A stretch of 64,000 nucleotides of DNA from Vibrio sp. 10N.286.49.B3 (GCF_002873395.1 NZ_MCUV01000003.1:1371-65370); one strand, 5' to 3'. Positions 18,122 to 27,813 are shown, numbered from the stretch's first letter. The notes: generated from the letters alone by a model not told the origin. A program made the numbers and translations.

Positions 18122-18281
18122 GTCGTACTGAAGCATTACAACGGCAGCGAGTGTTATATTAACGCTCGTTGCTGATTGTTAAATTCAATAAACACGTCAC
18201 AATTTCTAACCATAAAACTACACATTAAGCTCAGCGTTAACCAGTATTGCTAATCATTACCATTACTATGAGGTACGAATA

Positions 18282-18959
18282 TTGCAATTACTAATAGCTT
18301 GCTGTGCTTTGTTACTCTTAACAGGCTGTGTCACGGTTAGCGATCAACAAAAACCAGCACAAAGTGATCCTATTGCCATGTCAGAAGCTCGGCTAGCACT
18401 TGCGCTAAGTTATATCGAAGCTCAGAAAATGACACAGGCAAAAGCGAATATTGATCGCGCACTGAGTCACGCTCCAAACTATTATAAAGCACAACTCTCA
18501 CTGGCTTATTACTATGAGCGAGTCAATGAACCTACTTTGGCTCAAAAAGCTTACAAGCATGCTCTGAAATCCAATAGCAATAATGGTTATGTATTAAATA
18601 ACTATGGGACGTTTCTCTGCAAGCAGCATGACTACCAACAAGCTGACCACTATTTAATTATGGCAACGAAACAAGAGGGTTACTACTTAAGTGCGAATAG
18701 TTATGAAAATGCTGGCTTATGCGCATTGAAAGATAATAAACCTGACCAAGCTTATCGCTATTTTCAACATGCGCTAAATCACGAACCACAACGGCTACAA
18801 TCCACATTACAGCTTATTGATCTTGATATAAAAAGGAACAATCTAAATCAAGCCAAGTTAAGGGTTTCTGAACTGCATCAACATCATCAACCCACCCCCG
18901 CTTCTATTGCTTTAATGATGCAGATTGAGCAACAAAATATGACTCCGCTGATTAAATAG
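18282..18959 (+). CDS. pilW: PilW/PilF-like TPR lipoprotein
   Basis: A 225-residue lipoprotein. It probably starts at the TTG at 18282 after GAGGT. The signal peptide ends in a lipobox (LLLTGCVTV, cysteine about residue 16). Tetratricopeptide repeats follow from about residue 33, with ALSYIEAQKMTQAKANIDRA and NGYVLNNYGTFLCKQHDYQQ. This matches PilW/PilF, the outer-membrane pilotin-like factor for type IV pilus stability. PilW is usually next to rlmN, rodZ and ispG, but here it stands alone behind metA, so it may be a second copy or a relocated gene. Confidence 0.75.
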   Translation: MQLLIACCALLLLTGCVTVSDQQKPAQSDPIAMSEARLALALSYIEAQKMTQAKANIDRALSHAPNYYKAQLSLAYYYERVNEPTLAQKAYKHALKSNSNNGYVLNNYGTFLCKQHDYQQADHYLIMATKQEGYYLSANSYENAGLCALKDNKPDQAYRYFQHALNHEPQRLQSTLQLIDLDIKRNNLNQAKLRVSELHQHHQPTPASIALMMQIEQQNMTPLIK

Positions 18960-19011
18960 CTAAGTAGCTAAGAAATTAAATACGTGCGGGATTAAGACCG
19001 ACAATGTTTAA

Positions 19012-19043
19012 TTATAAAAAAAGGCGCGTATCTAATACGCACC
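19012..19043 (-). terminator. Terminator after rlmF
   Basis: On the minus strand GG-GCGTAT pairs with ATACGC-CC around a short loop and is followed by seven Ts. It lies 34 bases past the rlmF stop. The same hairpin could weakly end pilW on the other strand. Confidence 0.75.
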
Positions 19044-19076
19044 CTTCTCTTTTCTCATCGCTTTAGAAACGAGCGA

Positions 19077-20210
19077 TTAATGCATTGACTCTAACCATTC
19101 TTGACGCTGCTCTTTATCTAAGAAGGTCCATGCAATAAAGCGGCTACTTTTCTGCCCTTGTTGCATGTGAACAATTTTAATCGCTTGTGCACCTTGTTGA
19201 TATAGTAAAGGCTCTAGCTCTGTCACATGCTCTTGCTTAGAGACTAATGTGGTAAACCATAAAACTTGACCAGCAAATTTAGTACTATCTTCAATCATAT
19301 TACGAATGAACTCAGCCTCGCCACCTGGACACCAAAGTTCATTATGCTGACCACCGAAGTTCAATACTGCTGGCTCTTTGCCTTTACGTGCACTAGGAAC
19401 AAATGTGCCACGTTTCTTTTTATTCTCATTTAAGTTATCGATTTTACGCTGAGAACCCTCATTCGCTTCTTCAGCTGACTTATGGAAAGGAGGGTTACAG
19501 AAAGTAATATCGTAGTTTTCATTCTTCTTAATAATGCCAGAGAAAAATGAATTCGAATCTTTTTGCAAACGACAGCTCACACGACCTTTAAGTTTAGGGT
19601 TAGCTGAAACAATAAAGCTCGCATTCTTCACTGAAATCGGGTCAATATCACTACCAACAAACTTCCAACTGTACTCTTTTGCCCCAATAATTGGGTAGAT
19701 GCAGTTCGCGCCCATACCAATGTCTAATGCTCGAACGTAGCGGTGTGGGAACTCGCCATCTTTACATTCAGCATTTAAGATATCAGCAGCGCGGTGAATA
19801 TAATCTGCACGACCAGGAATTGGTGGACATAAATAACCCTGAGGGATATCCCAGTGAATAAGGTTATAATGGTGCATTAATAGTGCTTTATTGAGCAACT
19901 TAACCGACTCTGGATTAGAAAAGTTTACACTTTCATCACCATATGGATTCACAATTACATGAGAAGCTAACTCAGGCAGTGCTTTAATCAATGCAGGAAA
20001 GTCATAGCGTCCATGGTGCTGGTTTCTTGGATGCAAACCTAACTTTGGTGCTGTTTTAATTTTCTTTTTAAATGGCCCTTTGTGAGCAAAGTGAGGCTTA
20101 CCTCCACCTTGTACTTTTGAATCTGATTTCTTCTTGTGATTTATATTTTTTTTTGGTGCACTTGTGCCTGGTTTTAGGCCCAACTTTGATTTTTTGTCGA
20201 CTTGGCTCAT
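19077..20210 (-). CDS. rlmF: 23S rRNA (adenine-1618 N6) methyltransferase
   Basis: A 377-residue enzyme (YbiN family) that methylates A1618 of 23S rRNA using S-adenosylmethionine. The first 55 residues are a lysine-rich extension that probably binds RNA. HPRNQHHGRYDFPAL and NPYGDESVNF then open the conserved body. The cofactor region has ALDIGMGANCIYPI, and the adenine N6-methylase motif is CNPPFHKS. It is longer than E. coli RlmF (308) mainly because of the basic N-terminus. The YgjP-like gene ends 5 bases before its start, so the two form an operon. Confidence 0.92.
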   Translation of the reverse strand: MSQVDKKSKLGLKPGTSAPKKNINHKKKSDSKVQGGGKPHFAHKGPFKKKIKTAPKLGLHPRNQHHGRYDFPALIKALPELASHVIVNPYGDESVNFSNPESVKLLNKALLMHHYNLIHWDIPQGYLCPPIPGRADYIHRAADILNAECKDGEFPHRYVRALDIGMGANCIYPIIGAKEYSWKFVGSDIDPISVKNASFIVSANPKLKGRVSCRLQKDSNSFFSGIIKKNENYDITFCNPPFHKSAEEANEGSQRKIDNLNENKKKRGTFVPSARKGKEPAVLNFGGQHNELWCPGGEAEFIRNMIEDSTKFAGQVLWFTTLVSKQEHVTELEPLLYQQGAQAIKIVHMQQGQKSSRFIAWTFLDKEQRQEWLESMH

Positions 20211-20215
20211 GATGA

Positions 20216-20731
20216 TTATTCGCTTCTTGTTTGCTTATTCTTTAGCTCTTGATAAACCATAAATAAACGTGCATCAAATTCCAGTTGATGATAGTGCGGT
20301 TCCATATGGCAACACAGCTGATAAAAGGCTTTATCGTGATTTTTCTCTTTAATATGAGCAAGTTCATGTACAACCAGCATACGCAATAATGGTTCTGGGG
20401 CACTTCTAAAGATACTTGCTATGCGTATTTCATTCTTTGACTTGATTTTCCCACCATGAACTTTTGAGACATATGAGTGAAGACCAAGTGCATTATTAAT
20501 TAAGTGGATCTTACTATCGTAGATCACTTTGCTGATAGGCGCGGTTTTTTTCATATAGCGGTTTTTAATCGCTATCGCATAATCAAATAATGCTTTTTCA
20601 CTCTTAATCGAATGGTTCTCTGGATAGCGTTGCTCAAACCAAGCAATAAATTTTTGTTGTTGAACCATTTGGTCAACTTGACTAACAATATTAGCAGGGT
20701 AACCCTGAATATAGCGCAATGAAGGGTTCAT
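20216..20731 (-). CDS. YgjP/SprT-like zinc metallopeptidase
   Basis: A 171-residue soluble protein of the YgjP-like (DUF45) family. The zinc site is visible as VVHELAHIKEKNHDKAFY near residues 120-137, with HELAH giving two histidines and the catalytic glutamate, and the later histidine completing the YgjP pattern. The substrate is unknown. It lies directly upstream of rlmF on the same strand with a 5-base gap. Confidence 0.8.
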   Translation of the reverse strand: MNPSLRYIQGYPANIVSQVDQMVQQQKFIAWFEQRYPENHSIKSEKALFDYAIAIKNRYMKKTAPISKVIYDSKIHLINNALGLHSYVSKVHGGKIKSKNEIRIASIFRSAPEPLLRMLVVHELAHIKEKNHDKAFYQLCCHMEPHYHQLEFDARLFMVYQELKNKQTRSE

Positions 20732-20845
20732 AAAGAAAACGTCATATTTGAAATTGGCGCTAGTGTACCTGATCCACCTTTTCTATTCATCTTAGATTCG
20801 CTACACTGCGCCCCTTAATTTTCGCTTATTTGGTAATTTCTACTT

Positions 20846-21076
20846 ATGAAACGTATAGTCCTCTATGTTGCTGATAAATGTCCCCACTGCAAAGATGCTC
20901 AAAGATACCTCGACAGCAAAGGGATCAAGTACCGTTTAACAAACGCGAAAATGCAACGAGGTAGAAAAGAGCTTCAGGCAATGGGCGCGCGCTCTATTCC
21001 TGTTTTGAAAATTGGCGACCGAGTGATGGTAGGTTGGAATCAAAAGAATTTCGATAAAATGTATAAAGATGATTAG
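20846..21076 (+). CDS. Glutaredoxin-like small redox protein
   Basis: A 76-residue thioredoxin-fold protein covering a whole glutaredoxin domain. The active site is CPHC (residues about 13-16), and the cis-proline lies in ARSIPVLKIGD. It resembles NrdH or Grx-like proteins more than GrxA, which has CPYC. It is divergent from the YgjP-rlmF pair. Partners are not evident from context. Confidence 0.85.
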   Translation: MKRIVLYVADKCPHCKDAQRYLDSKGIKYRLTNAKMQRGRKELQAMGARSIPVLKIGDRVMVGWNQKNFDKMYKDD

Positions 21077-21185
21077 TTAATTCTTTTAACTAACGACAAG
21101 ACTAGGTATGCCTATCTATCGTATCGATGAGGAAACCTAGTCAGAACAACTTGCTCTTCGAATGAGCGACGATTCTATACCTTCC

Positions 21186-21641
21186 TTACATTATATGGTG
21201 CTTATTTTGTAAACTGGAAAGTCTATCCACTGAGCGCCAAATGAGTTTGACCCACCTTTCTTGATCAGCTGTTGTTATTGTATTCATATTCTCAATGAAC
21301 TCAAAATGACCTCTAATCAGCGTTTCAATACTAATCTCTGGAAAAGTATCATTCTCTATCGACTTCATGCTCCAACCTGGAAATCTTTTTACCTCACGAC
21401 CATCATTTGAATCAAATTGCTTTAGTACATTATGTCGTTTATCGGCATTGATTGATGTCATTAAATCATCGAGTTGCTTTTCTTGCCCTTCTAGGTACTG
21501 AAAAATAATATTATCTAAAAAGCATAAATAACCAGTAATACCTAACATATTGTTTTTTATCGCTGCTTCATCGGCGATTTGCTTAATAATTTCGTTACTG
21601 AATTTTATATTGGGTTGACTAAAGTAAATCAGTGCTTTCAT
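21186..21641 (-). CDS. BLUF-domain blue-light sensor
   Basis: A 151-residue short BLUF protein. The ATG at 21641 follows AGGAT. The FAD-site residues align with SyPixD numbering: Tyr6 (in LIYFS), Asn31, Gln48 (in FQYLEG), Trp90 and Met92 (in GWSMKS). The fold landmarks GITGYLCF and YLEGQEKQLDDLM are present. The C-terminal 50 residues form the helical cap typical of short BLUF proteins. It has no output domain, so it must signal through a partner. It is divergent from the GGDEF-EAL gene at 21808, with 166 bases between the starts, and that gene is the obvious candidate. Confidence 0.88.
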   Translation of the reverse strand: MKALIYFSQPNIKFSNEIIKQIADEAAIKNNMLGITGYLCFLDNIIFQYLEGQEKQLDDLMTSINADKRHNVLKQFDSNDGREVKRFPGWSMKSIENDTFPEISIETLIRGHFEFIENMNTITTADQERWVKLIWRSVDRLSSLQNKHHIM

Positions 21642-21807
21642 CAATTTATCCTATAAAAGTAAAAAAACTACAACTCGTCATTAAACATAGCCTATCCTCA
21701 ACCATGCATCAAACCATGTCAGCTTCAATAAATAATAGTTATTTTGAAGAAATCTCTTTTGTTGCCTAGACTTAACAAACACGATACATAAGTAACATTG
21801 GTGGAAT

Positions 21808-23727
21808 ATGACAAAGCAGACTGAGATGAATTCTATAGCAATATTCAGTGCTGAATACGCAGAATCTGGCTACCTAAAATGTACATACCCGAGTCATATA
21901 TCCGATACCTATGATCATTTAATACCTTCTATTATTGATATTAATGTTCTAAATAAACGCTTTGATAAGTATGGTACTCCGTTTCAATTAAAAGAGTATC
22001 ACTTACCTGACCATCTCGCTTTTATAACCCATACCACCAATCCTAAATCCCCAATATTGATTATATGGATCCCAAAAAATGTAGTTGAGAAGCACAATGA
22101 ATTACCCGTTGGTATGCTTCAGTTAGATTCGTTTGGTAATGCTCTAGTTGCTAATGAATGTATATGTGAAATGTTCAATGAAACCGAGCAAGAGTTCCTA
22201 GGTCGCAATTGGTGTCGTTTTTTTGATTCGGAAACGATTAAACAACTCGCTGAGCTTGCTAATGGTAAATCGGCTGAAAGAAAATTTAGCTTAGACCTAG
22301 ATGTTGTCACAGAGCTCGGCAAACCACTTAGCTTAAAGTTAGACGCTTCTACAATTGGTCTCAGTTTTAGCCCTGATGGTGTGCTTTTATTGTTTAGTGA
22401 CCTAACCGCTGAAAGACGCCACTCTCAACTGATTGAAAGTTTAGCGACTCATGATCAATTGACACAACTGCTAAATAGACGGGCTTTTTTAAATAAGATC
22501 GAGCAAATGGATAAAATCTCTTTTTGCCGTTCTTTAATGATCTTTATTGATGTTGATAAATTCAAGCTAATCAATGATAGGCATGGACATGAGGTTGGCG
22601 ATCAAGTTCTCAAGATTATCTCTAAGCGCTTAGATGAATCAAAACGATTTACTGATGTGCTAGGAAGGATGGGAGGTGATGAATTTGCTTTATGTTTACC
22701 ACTGGTCTCTGATCTTAATCATGTTGAGAATATAGCTAAAAAGTTTGCCCGCTCCGTCAATGGTCCTGCGGTCATTAATGGGATTCGGATAGAAATTAGC
22801 ATTAGCCTTGGTCTTGCATGGGCACCTCGATCATTAGTTGGTGACGGCATATCAAGAAGCGATGCAATATCCTTAATGCTCGATCAAGCAGATAAAGCCA
22901 TGTACTTTGCAAAGAATCATAGACCTAATGATGACTTTGTTATTTTTGATCATAAACTTAACGACAAAATACAAAAAGTAAATAACTGTATTGATGAGTT
23001 ACGTTTCGTCGTTGAAAACGATCTATTAACCTGCCATTTTCAAGCAATATGCGATACTCAATCAAAAATAGTGGCTGTGGAAGCACTGGGGCGATTTCTC
23101 AAACCTTTGAAGTATCATGCTTCAATTCAAGACTTGATCGAAACGAGTCTAGAGTCTCAATATGGTAAGCAACTACTAGATCAATTAACCAGTCAAGCCT
23201 TAGAGCACTTTGTATTACTCCATAATAAAGATCCTGATTTACAGCTCAACATTAATATTGATGTACTCCAACTCCAGCATGAAAGTTTCTCTTCAGATTT
23301 TAAAAATCTTTGTCTTCTTCACAGTTTACCCCTTTCAATCATGACCATAGAAATCACAGAAGTCTGTCTTGAGAAAGTACCAAAGAATGTTAAAAAGAAT
23401 TTAAATCGGCTTATCGAAGCAGGTTGTAAAATATCAATGGATGATTTTGGTATAGGCTATAGCAATTTACAGCGGTTGCTGAGCTATAATTTTCACCAGT
23501 TAAAGATTGACCACTACTTTATTAAAAATGCAACGTCTTCATCCCGTCACTATGCGGCGCTAAAAGCCATGGTTGCTATTGGCCGCTCTTTAAATCAAGT
23601 TGTTCTTGCCGAAGGGATAGAAACGAAGGAACAGCGTTATATTTGTCAAGAGGTTGGTATCGACCTACTGCAAGGTTTTTTACTGTCCATCCCCTGCCGA
23701 GCACAAGAAATGATTAAAAAGTTGTAA
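21808..23727 (+). CDS. PAS-like / GGDEF / EAL protein (cyclic di-GMP turnover)
   Basis: A 639-residue soluble protein. A PAS-like sensor region covers about 100-205 (MLQLDSFGNALVANECICEM). The GGDEF domain (about 215-370) has the intact signature RMGGDEFALCLP. The EAL domain (about 390-635) keeps VEALGRF, IEITEVCLE, MDDFGIGYSNL, KIDHYF and AEGIETKEQ, so phosphodiesterase residues look complete. Both synthesis and breakdown of c-di-GMP are therefore possible; which dominates cannot be told. There is no membrane segment. The divergent BLUF gene suggests light control. Confidence 0.88.
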   Translation: MTKQTEMNSIAIFSAEYAESGYLKCTYPSHISDTYDHLIPSIIDINVLNKRFDKYGTPFQLKEYHLPDHLAFITHTTNPKSPILIIWIPKNVVEKHNELPVGMLQLDSFGNALVANECICEMFNETEQEFLGRNWCRFFDSETIKQLAELANGKSAERKFSLDLDVVTELGKPLSLKLDASTIGLSFSPDGVLLLFSDLTAERRHSQLIESLATHDQLTQLLNRRAFLNKIEQMDKISFCRSLMIFIDVDKFKLINDRHGHEVGDQVLKIISKRLDESKRFTDVLGRMGGDEFALCLPLVSDLNHVENIAKKFARSVNGPAVINGIRIEISISLGLAWAPRSLVGDGISRSDAISLMLDQADKAMYFAKNHRPNDDFVIFDHKLNDKIQKVNNCIDELRFVVENDLLTCHFQAICDTQSKIVAVEALGRFLKPLKYHASIQDLIETSLESQYGKQLLDQLTSQALEHFVLLHNKDPDLQLNINIDVLQLQHESFSSDFKNLCLLHSLPLSIMTIEITEVCLEKVPKNVKKNLNRLIEAGCKISMDDFGIGYSNLQRLLSYNFHQLKIDHYFIKNATSSSRHYAALKAMVAIGRSLNQVVLAEGIETKEQRYICQEVGIDLLQGFLLSIPCRAQEMIKKL

Positions 23728-23866
23728 GCTTATTTTAATTGAATAGGAGTAATTTTTAATATCATGATCCGTTGCCTCGTAAGATGTGATTAGTTGAGTT
23801 ACTATTAACAATCATAAGAAATATCAATGCACTGCTAAAAGTGTACTCTGACACTAGGAATGGCTA

Positions 23867-26383
23867 ATGAAGAAGAGAACAAAAGAAGACCTACCAAGTC
23901 ATATTGTTGGGATTGGGGCATCAGCTGGAGGATTAGAAGCTCTACAAACCCTATTTGAATATATGCCAAATGATCTTGGGGTAGCTTACGTTGTTGTTCA
24001 ACACTTATCGCCAGATTTTAAGAGCATGATGGGCGAACTGCTCAGTAAAGTCACTTCAATGCCAGCAACACAAGCACAGGAAGGGGAAGAGCTCAAAGCT
24101 AACCGTGTATACCTTATTCCAGCAGGTAAACTAATGCGCGTTGCTGAGGGTAAATTTTACCTGTCAGAGTTACCGCCAGATAATCGAATCAATTTACCGA
24201 TTAATGAATTTTTCAGAACCTTAGCCGATGATGCGCAAAATAGAGCAGTTGGTATTGTACTATCAGGCACAGGCTCTGATGGAAGTCGCGGAATTCAGTC
24301 TCTTAAAGAGATGGGTGGATTAGTTATTGCACAAGATCCCGACGAAGCTAAGTTTGATGGCATGCCAACCAGTGCAATTAATACACGTTCGGTTGATTTT
24401 ACGTTAAAGATGGAAGATATTCCTAAACGTATTCAACAATTTATATCTCACCCTCTTACTCAAAAAAATCGCACTGATTTCCGTGAACATTTGACAGAAA
24501 ACATCGACATTATCGATAGAATTCTTAACCTGATTCAATCAAAAACTGAACTTGATTTTAAGGCATATAAAGAATCAACGGTATCACGCCGTATCGGTCA
24601 CAGAATGAGTATCAATAGCTTACATAACTTGGGTGAGTATTGGGAATTTCTCATCAAAAATCCAGAAGAAGTCGAGCAAGTTAAACAAGATTTACTGATT
24701 GGCGTGACTCAATTTTGCCGAGACCCACATGTTTGGGAGCGTGCCTATGATGATGTCATCAAACCATTACTTGTAGATTCATCACCGCTCGACCCTATTC
24801 GCATCTGGGTTGCAGGTTGTTCTACTGGAGAAGAAGCCTACACAATTGGTATGCTGTTTTCAGAAGCACTACTTGAACTGGAAATAACAAGAAATATTAC
24901 CATTTTTGCCAGTGATATTGACCAATCAGCAATCAATGTTGGTGCAACGGGTATTTACCCACCAAGTATCTCTTCAGAAGTACCGACAACTCTACTGCAC
25001 CGCTACTTTAATGTGCTGCAAGATGGCAGTTTCCAAGTCGTCAAAGAGTTGCGTGCAATGGTGGTCTTTGCCGCTCACAACTTAATCCAAGATCCTCCTT
25101 TCTCTAATATGGATCTAGTGAGTTGCCGTAATACTCTTATCTATTTACAAAATCCTGCACAGCATAAAGTGTTAGCATTTTTCCACTTTGCCGTGAAGCT
25201 TGGTGGATGCCTTGTACTAGGTACGGCTGAATCACCAGGTTCATTTAGTAATCATTTTGATACCATTGATAGCAAAGCCAAAATTTATCGAAAAAGTAGA
25301 GATAGCAAAATATCGCCATCCCCTATTTCCCCGACACCAAGAATGCCGACTCGACACTATCACCCGCGCACTCTGCCTCAATTTATTTCGATGGCCAATG
25401 ATCGCATTAACAAAACAAAAAAAACAACAGCAATAGGTCGTGATGTATTAGTTGATCACTATGTGCCACCCACTTTAATTGTGAATAGCAAACTTCAAGT
25501 GGTTTTCTCATATGGTGATACGTCTGCCTTTACTGCTAAAATAAAGCCGGGCCATATCTCAAATGACTTAGCGGATATCTTACAAACTCGCTTTTCAGGT
25601 CAAGCATTAAGTGCTGCTCATCAGGTACTCAGAGAACGTCAATCAGTTCTAATGAAAGGCATAACGGATGAATCTGGCAAGGCATGGTCACTAAAGTGCT
25701 TTGACTTTATGGATGGTAATGAGTTAGAACCTTTTGTCGTACTGAGCTTTGTTCCGAATGTAGAATCGGGGCAAATCTTAGCGGATGTTGAATACGATAT
25801 TGATGAGCAGACTCAAAAACGTATTGAAGAACTCGACCATGCGCTGATTGACTGTCAAAAACTCTATAGAGAGTCTTTAGAAGAACTTGATACGACCAGA
25901 GAAGAACTGCAATCAAGCAATGAAGAGTTAATGGCGGCGAATGAAGAGCTTCAGTCAACTAACGAAGAGCTTCAATCTGTCAACGAAGAACTCTATACCG
26001 TCAACAGTGAGCATCAACAGAAAATATTTGAGCTTACAGAGATTAATAACGATCTAGAAAACTTGATGATTGCGACTAACTTAGCAGTCTTGTTCCTAGA
26101 TAATGAATTGCGCATTAGACGTTTCACCGATGCACTGAAGAATTTTGTTAATATCATTGAGTTTGATTTGAATCGAGATTTCCGTGATTTATCGTTTAAA
26201 GAGCCACTTCAGCATCTTGATAAAATGGTTTTAGCGGTTAATAGCGGTAGTGAAAGTCAAATTATTAAGATATTTAAAAGTGATAAGCAGTCCGTTGAAG
26301 TGAATGTTTTACCTTATAAAATTGGTGATAGTCAGCGTGGTGTAATTATCTCAATGCATGAGATAAACACTAAGCTAAGCTAA
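23867..26383 (+). CDS. CheB-CheR fusion with coiled coil and PAS domain
   Basis: An 838-residue soluble protein. The CheB methylesterase domain (about 10-190) has the catalytic GASAGG, the histidine in VVQHLSPDF, and the aspartate in LSGTGSDGSRG. The CheR methyltransferase (about 210-465) has YKESTVSRRIGHRM, then IGVTQFCRDPHVWE and the SAM site IWVAGCSTGEEAYTIGM. A coiled coil with NEEL repeats (about 660-715) leads to a PAS domain (about 720-838). Many relatives continue into a kinase or GGDEF module, but here the protein ends after PAS. No receptor gene is adjacent. The upstream GGDEF-EAL gene on the same strand may be functionally linked. Confidence 0.9.
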   Translation: MKKRTKEDLPSHIVGIGASAGGLEALQTLFEYMPNDLGVAYVVVQHLSPDFKSMMGELLSKVTSMPATQAQEGEELKANRVYLIPAGKLMRVAEGKFYLSELPPDNRINLPINEFFRTLADDAQNRAVGIVLSGTGSDGSRGIQSLKEMGGLVIAQDPDEAKFDGMPTSAINTRSVDFTLKMEDIPKRIQQFISHPLTQKNRTDFREHLTENIDIIDRILNLIQSKTELDFKAYKESTVSRRIGHRMSINSLHNLGEYWEFLIKNPEEVEQVKQDLLIGVTQFCRDPHVWERAYDDVIKPLLVDSSPLDPIRIWVAGCSTGEEAYTIGMLFSEALLELEITRNITIFASDIDQSAINVGATGIYPPSISSEVPTTLLHRYFNVLQDGSFQVVKELRAMVVFAAHNLIQDPPFSNMDLVSCRNTLIYLQNPAQHKVLAFFHFAVKLGGCLVLGTAESPGSFSNHFDTIDSKAKIYRKSRDSKISPSPISPTPRMPTRHYHPRTLPQFISMANDRINKTKKTTAIGRDVLVDHYVPPTLIVNSKLQVVFSYGDTSAFTAKIKPGHISNDLADILQTRFSGQALSAAHQVLRERQSVLMKGITDESGKAWSLKCFDFMDGNELEPFVVLSFVPNVESGQILADVEYDIDEQTQKRIEELDHALIDCQKLYRESLEELDTTREELQSSNEELMAANEELQSTNEELQSVNEELYTVNSEHQQKIFELTEINNDLENLMIATNLAVLFLDNELRIRRFTDALKNFVNIIEFDLNRDFRDLSFKEPLQHLDKMVLAVNSGSESQIIKIFKSDKQSVEVNVLPYKIGDSQRGVIISMHEINTKLS

Positions 26384-26410
26384 GCTTAGTAAATTTAAGC
26401 TGACAATGAC

Positions 26411-26464
26411 AAAGCCTCATTATCTTATACTCTTTCAACAAAGAAGAGAAAGTAATGGGGCTTT
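26411..26464 (+). terminator. Terminator after cheBR-like gene
   Basis: AAAGCCTCATTA pairs with TAATGGGGCTTT (one G.T pair) around about 30 bases, some 28 bases past the stop, and is followed by CGTTTAT. It separates the signalling gene from the DUF1415 gene. Confidence 0.65.
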
Positions 26465-26570
26465 CGTTTATCTACTTATCGATGCCACCAGCATCATCAA
26501 CTATTAATAAATATCACTGCATAACAATAACGATGATCCATTAATCAAATACGAATAACGAAGGTGTACT

Positions 26571-27125
26571 ATGTCAGTCTCAACGCAAGTCATTCACGAA
26601 CAAGTTAAACAGTGGCTCGATGATGTGGTGATCGGTCTCAACCTTTGCCCTTTCGCTGCGAAACCACAGCGCAATAAGCAGATCAAAATCTTTGTCAGTC
26701 AAGCTACGCAAGAAGAAGCTTTATTAGAGGATATACTTCATCATTTTCTAGAGCTAGATACCACTACGCCCTCTGAGTTAGAAACTACGCTCATCGTTGT
26801 TCCTAATATGCTCAGTGACTTTTTCGATTACAATATGTTCATCGACTGGGTTGAGGCATTAATTAAACAGCAGGATTGGGAAGGGATTTATCAGGTCGCG
26901 ACATTTCATCCAGATTATTGTTTTGGTGGTGCTCTACCAGAGGACGATGAAAACCTTACCAACCGCTCTCCATACCCAATATTTCACCTTATACGTGAAG
27001 AAAGTATGGCGAAAGTATTAAAACACTACCCTAACCCTGAAGCGATTCCTGATACCAATATTGCCCGAGTCGAAAGTTTAACGCCGGAACAACGTCGCCA
27101 GCTGTTTCCATACTTGTTCAGTTAA
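26571..27125 (+). CDS. DUF1415 family protein
   Basis: A 184-residue cytosolic protein matching DUF1415 over its length. Landmarks are VIGLNLCPFAAKPQ near residue 22, TLIVVPNMLSDFFDYN, VATFHPDYCFGG near 118, and NRSPYPIFHLIREES near 140. A cysteine and several histidines/aspartates are conserved-looking, but no function is known to me. The start has an AAGG site ahead of it. It stands alone between two terminator regions. Confidence 0.8.
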   Translation: MSVSTQVIHEQVKQWLDDVVIGLNLCPFAAKPQRNKQIKIFVSQATQEEALLEDILHHFLELDTTTPSELETTLIVVPNMLSDFFDYNMFIDWVEALIKQQDWEGIYQVATFHPDYCFGGALPEDDENLTNRSPYPIFHLIREESMAKVLKHYPNPEAIPDTNIARVESLTPEQRRQLFPYLFS

Positions 27126-27237
27126 TCTTCAAACGGTTTGTATACCAACTGCATCACTCTTTTAAATCACCCAACACATAGCGTGGCGAAAAGGGTTTTG
27201 CTAGAATCTCGCTTATTTTATTTACTAGGACAGTCCC

Positions 27238-27813
27238 ATGCATCTATCTTTACTTACTCAAGATCTTTTCGATCACCTTTACCGCGACATTGAAGAGTTT
27301 CGTAGCACATTTGATCTACCCGTTGCTGATGTTGCTAGCCTAGACAGTAAAGCAGATACGCTACACACCTCTTTAGCTATTGAAGAACTCACCGAGTTAG
27401 CGGAAGCAGATAGCAAGATGGAGCAAGCGGACGCCATCATCGACAGCGTATACGTTTTAATGGGCCGTCTCGTCCACTTGGGTGACAACAAAGTCGACAG
27501 TAATCTCACGATTAGCTACCTTATCGACTTGCTACTTAATGTTGCTGAAAATCGTCAAATCAACTTTCTACCATGTTGGGATGAAGTACACTCAAGCAAC
27601 ATGAGTAAAGTGTGTCGTAATGAAGCCGAGTACCAAGAAACAGAAGCGCATTATGCACAACAAGGTATCGTCCTAATGCCCGTTGTAAAAGGTCCGTTTA
27701 TCATTGCAAAATGTGCGGAAGATTTTGTTGCTGAAGGGAAAACGATTCGTCAGGGGAAAGTATTAAAATCGGTTTATTACCGCCCTGCTGATTTAGTTGA
27801 ATTGACTAAGTAA
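27238..27813 (+). CDS. MazG-like nucleoside triphosphate pyrophosphohydrolase
   Basis: A 191-residue protein of the all-alpha NTP pyrophosphohydrolase (PRA-PH/MazG) superfamily. The metal-binding pattern is visible as EELTELAEADSK followed by QADAIIDSVYVLMG (residues about 50-80), the EExxE plus DxxD arrangement. The C-terminal third is an added domain (about 125-191) of unknown role. It probably hydrolyses non-canonical nucleotides; the substrate is inferred from the superfamily only. Confidence 0.7.
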   Translation: MHLSLLTQDLFDHLYRDIEEFRSTFDLPVADVASLDSKADTLHTSLAIEELTELAEADSKMEQADAIIDSVYVLMGRLVHLGDNKVDSNLTISYLIDLLLNVAENRQINFLPCWDEVHSSNMSKVCRNEAEYQETEAHYAQQGIVLMPVVKGPFIIAKCAEDFVAEGKTIRQGKVLKSVYYRPADLVELTK

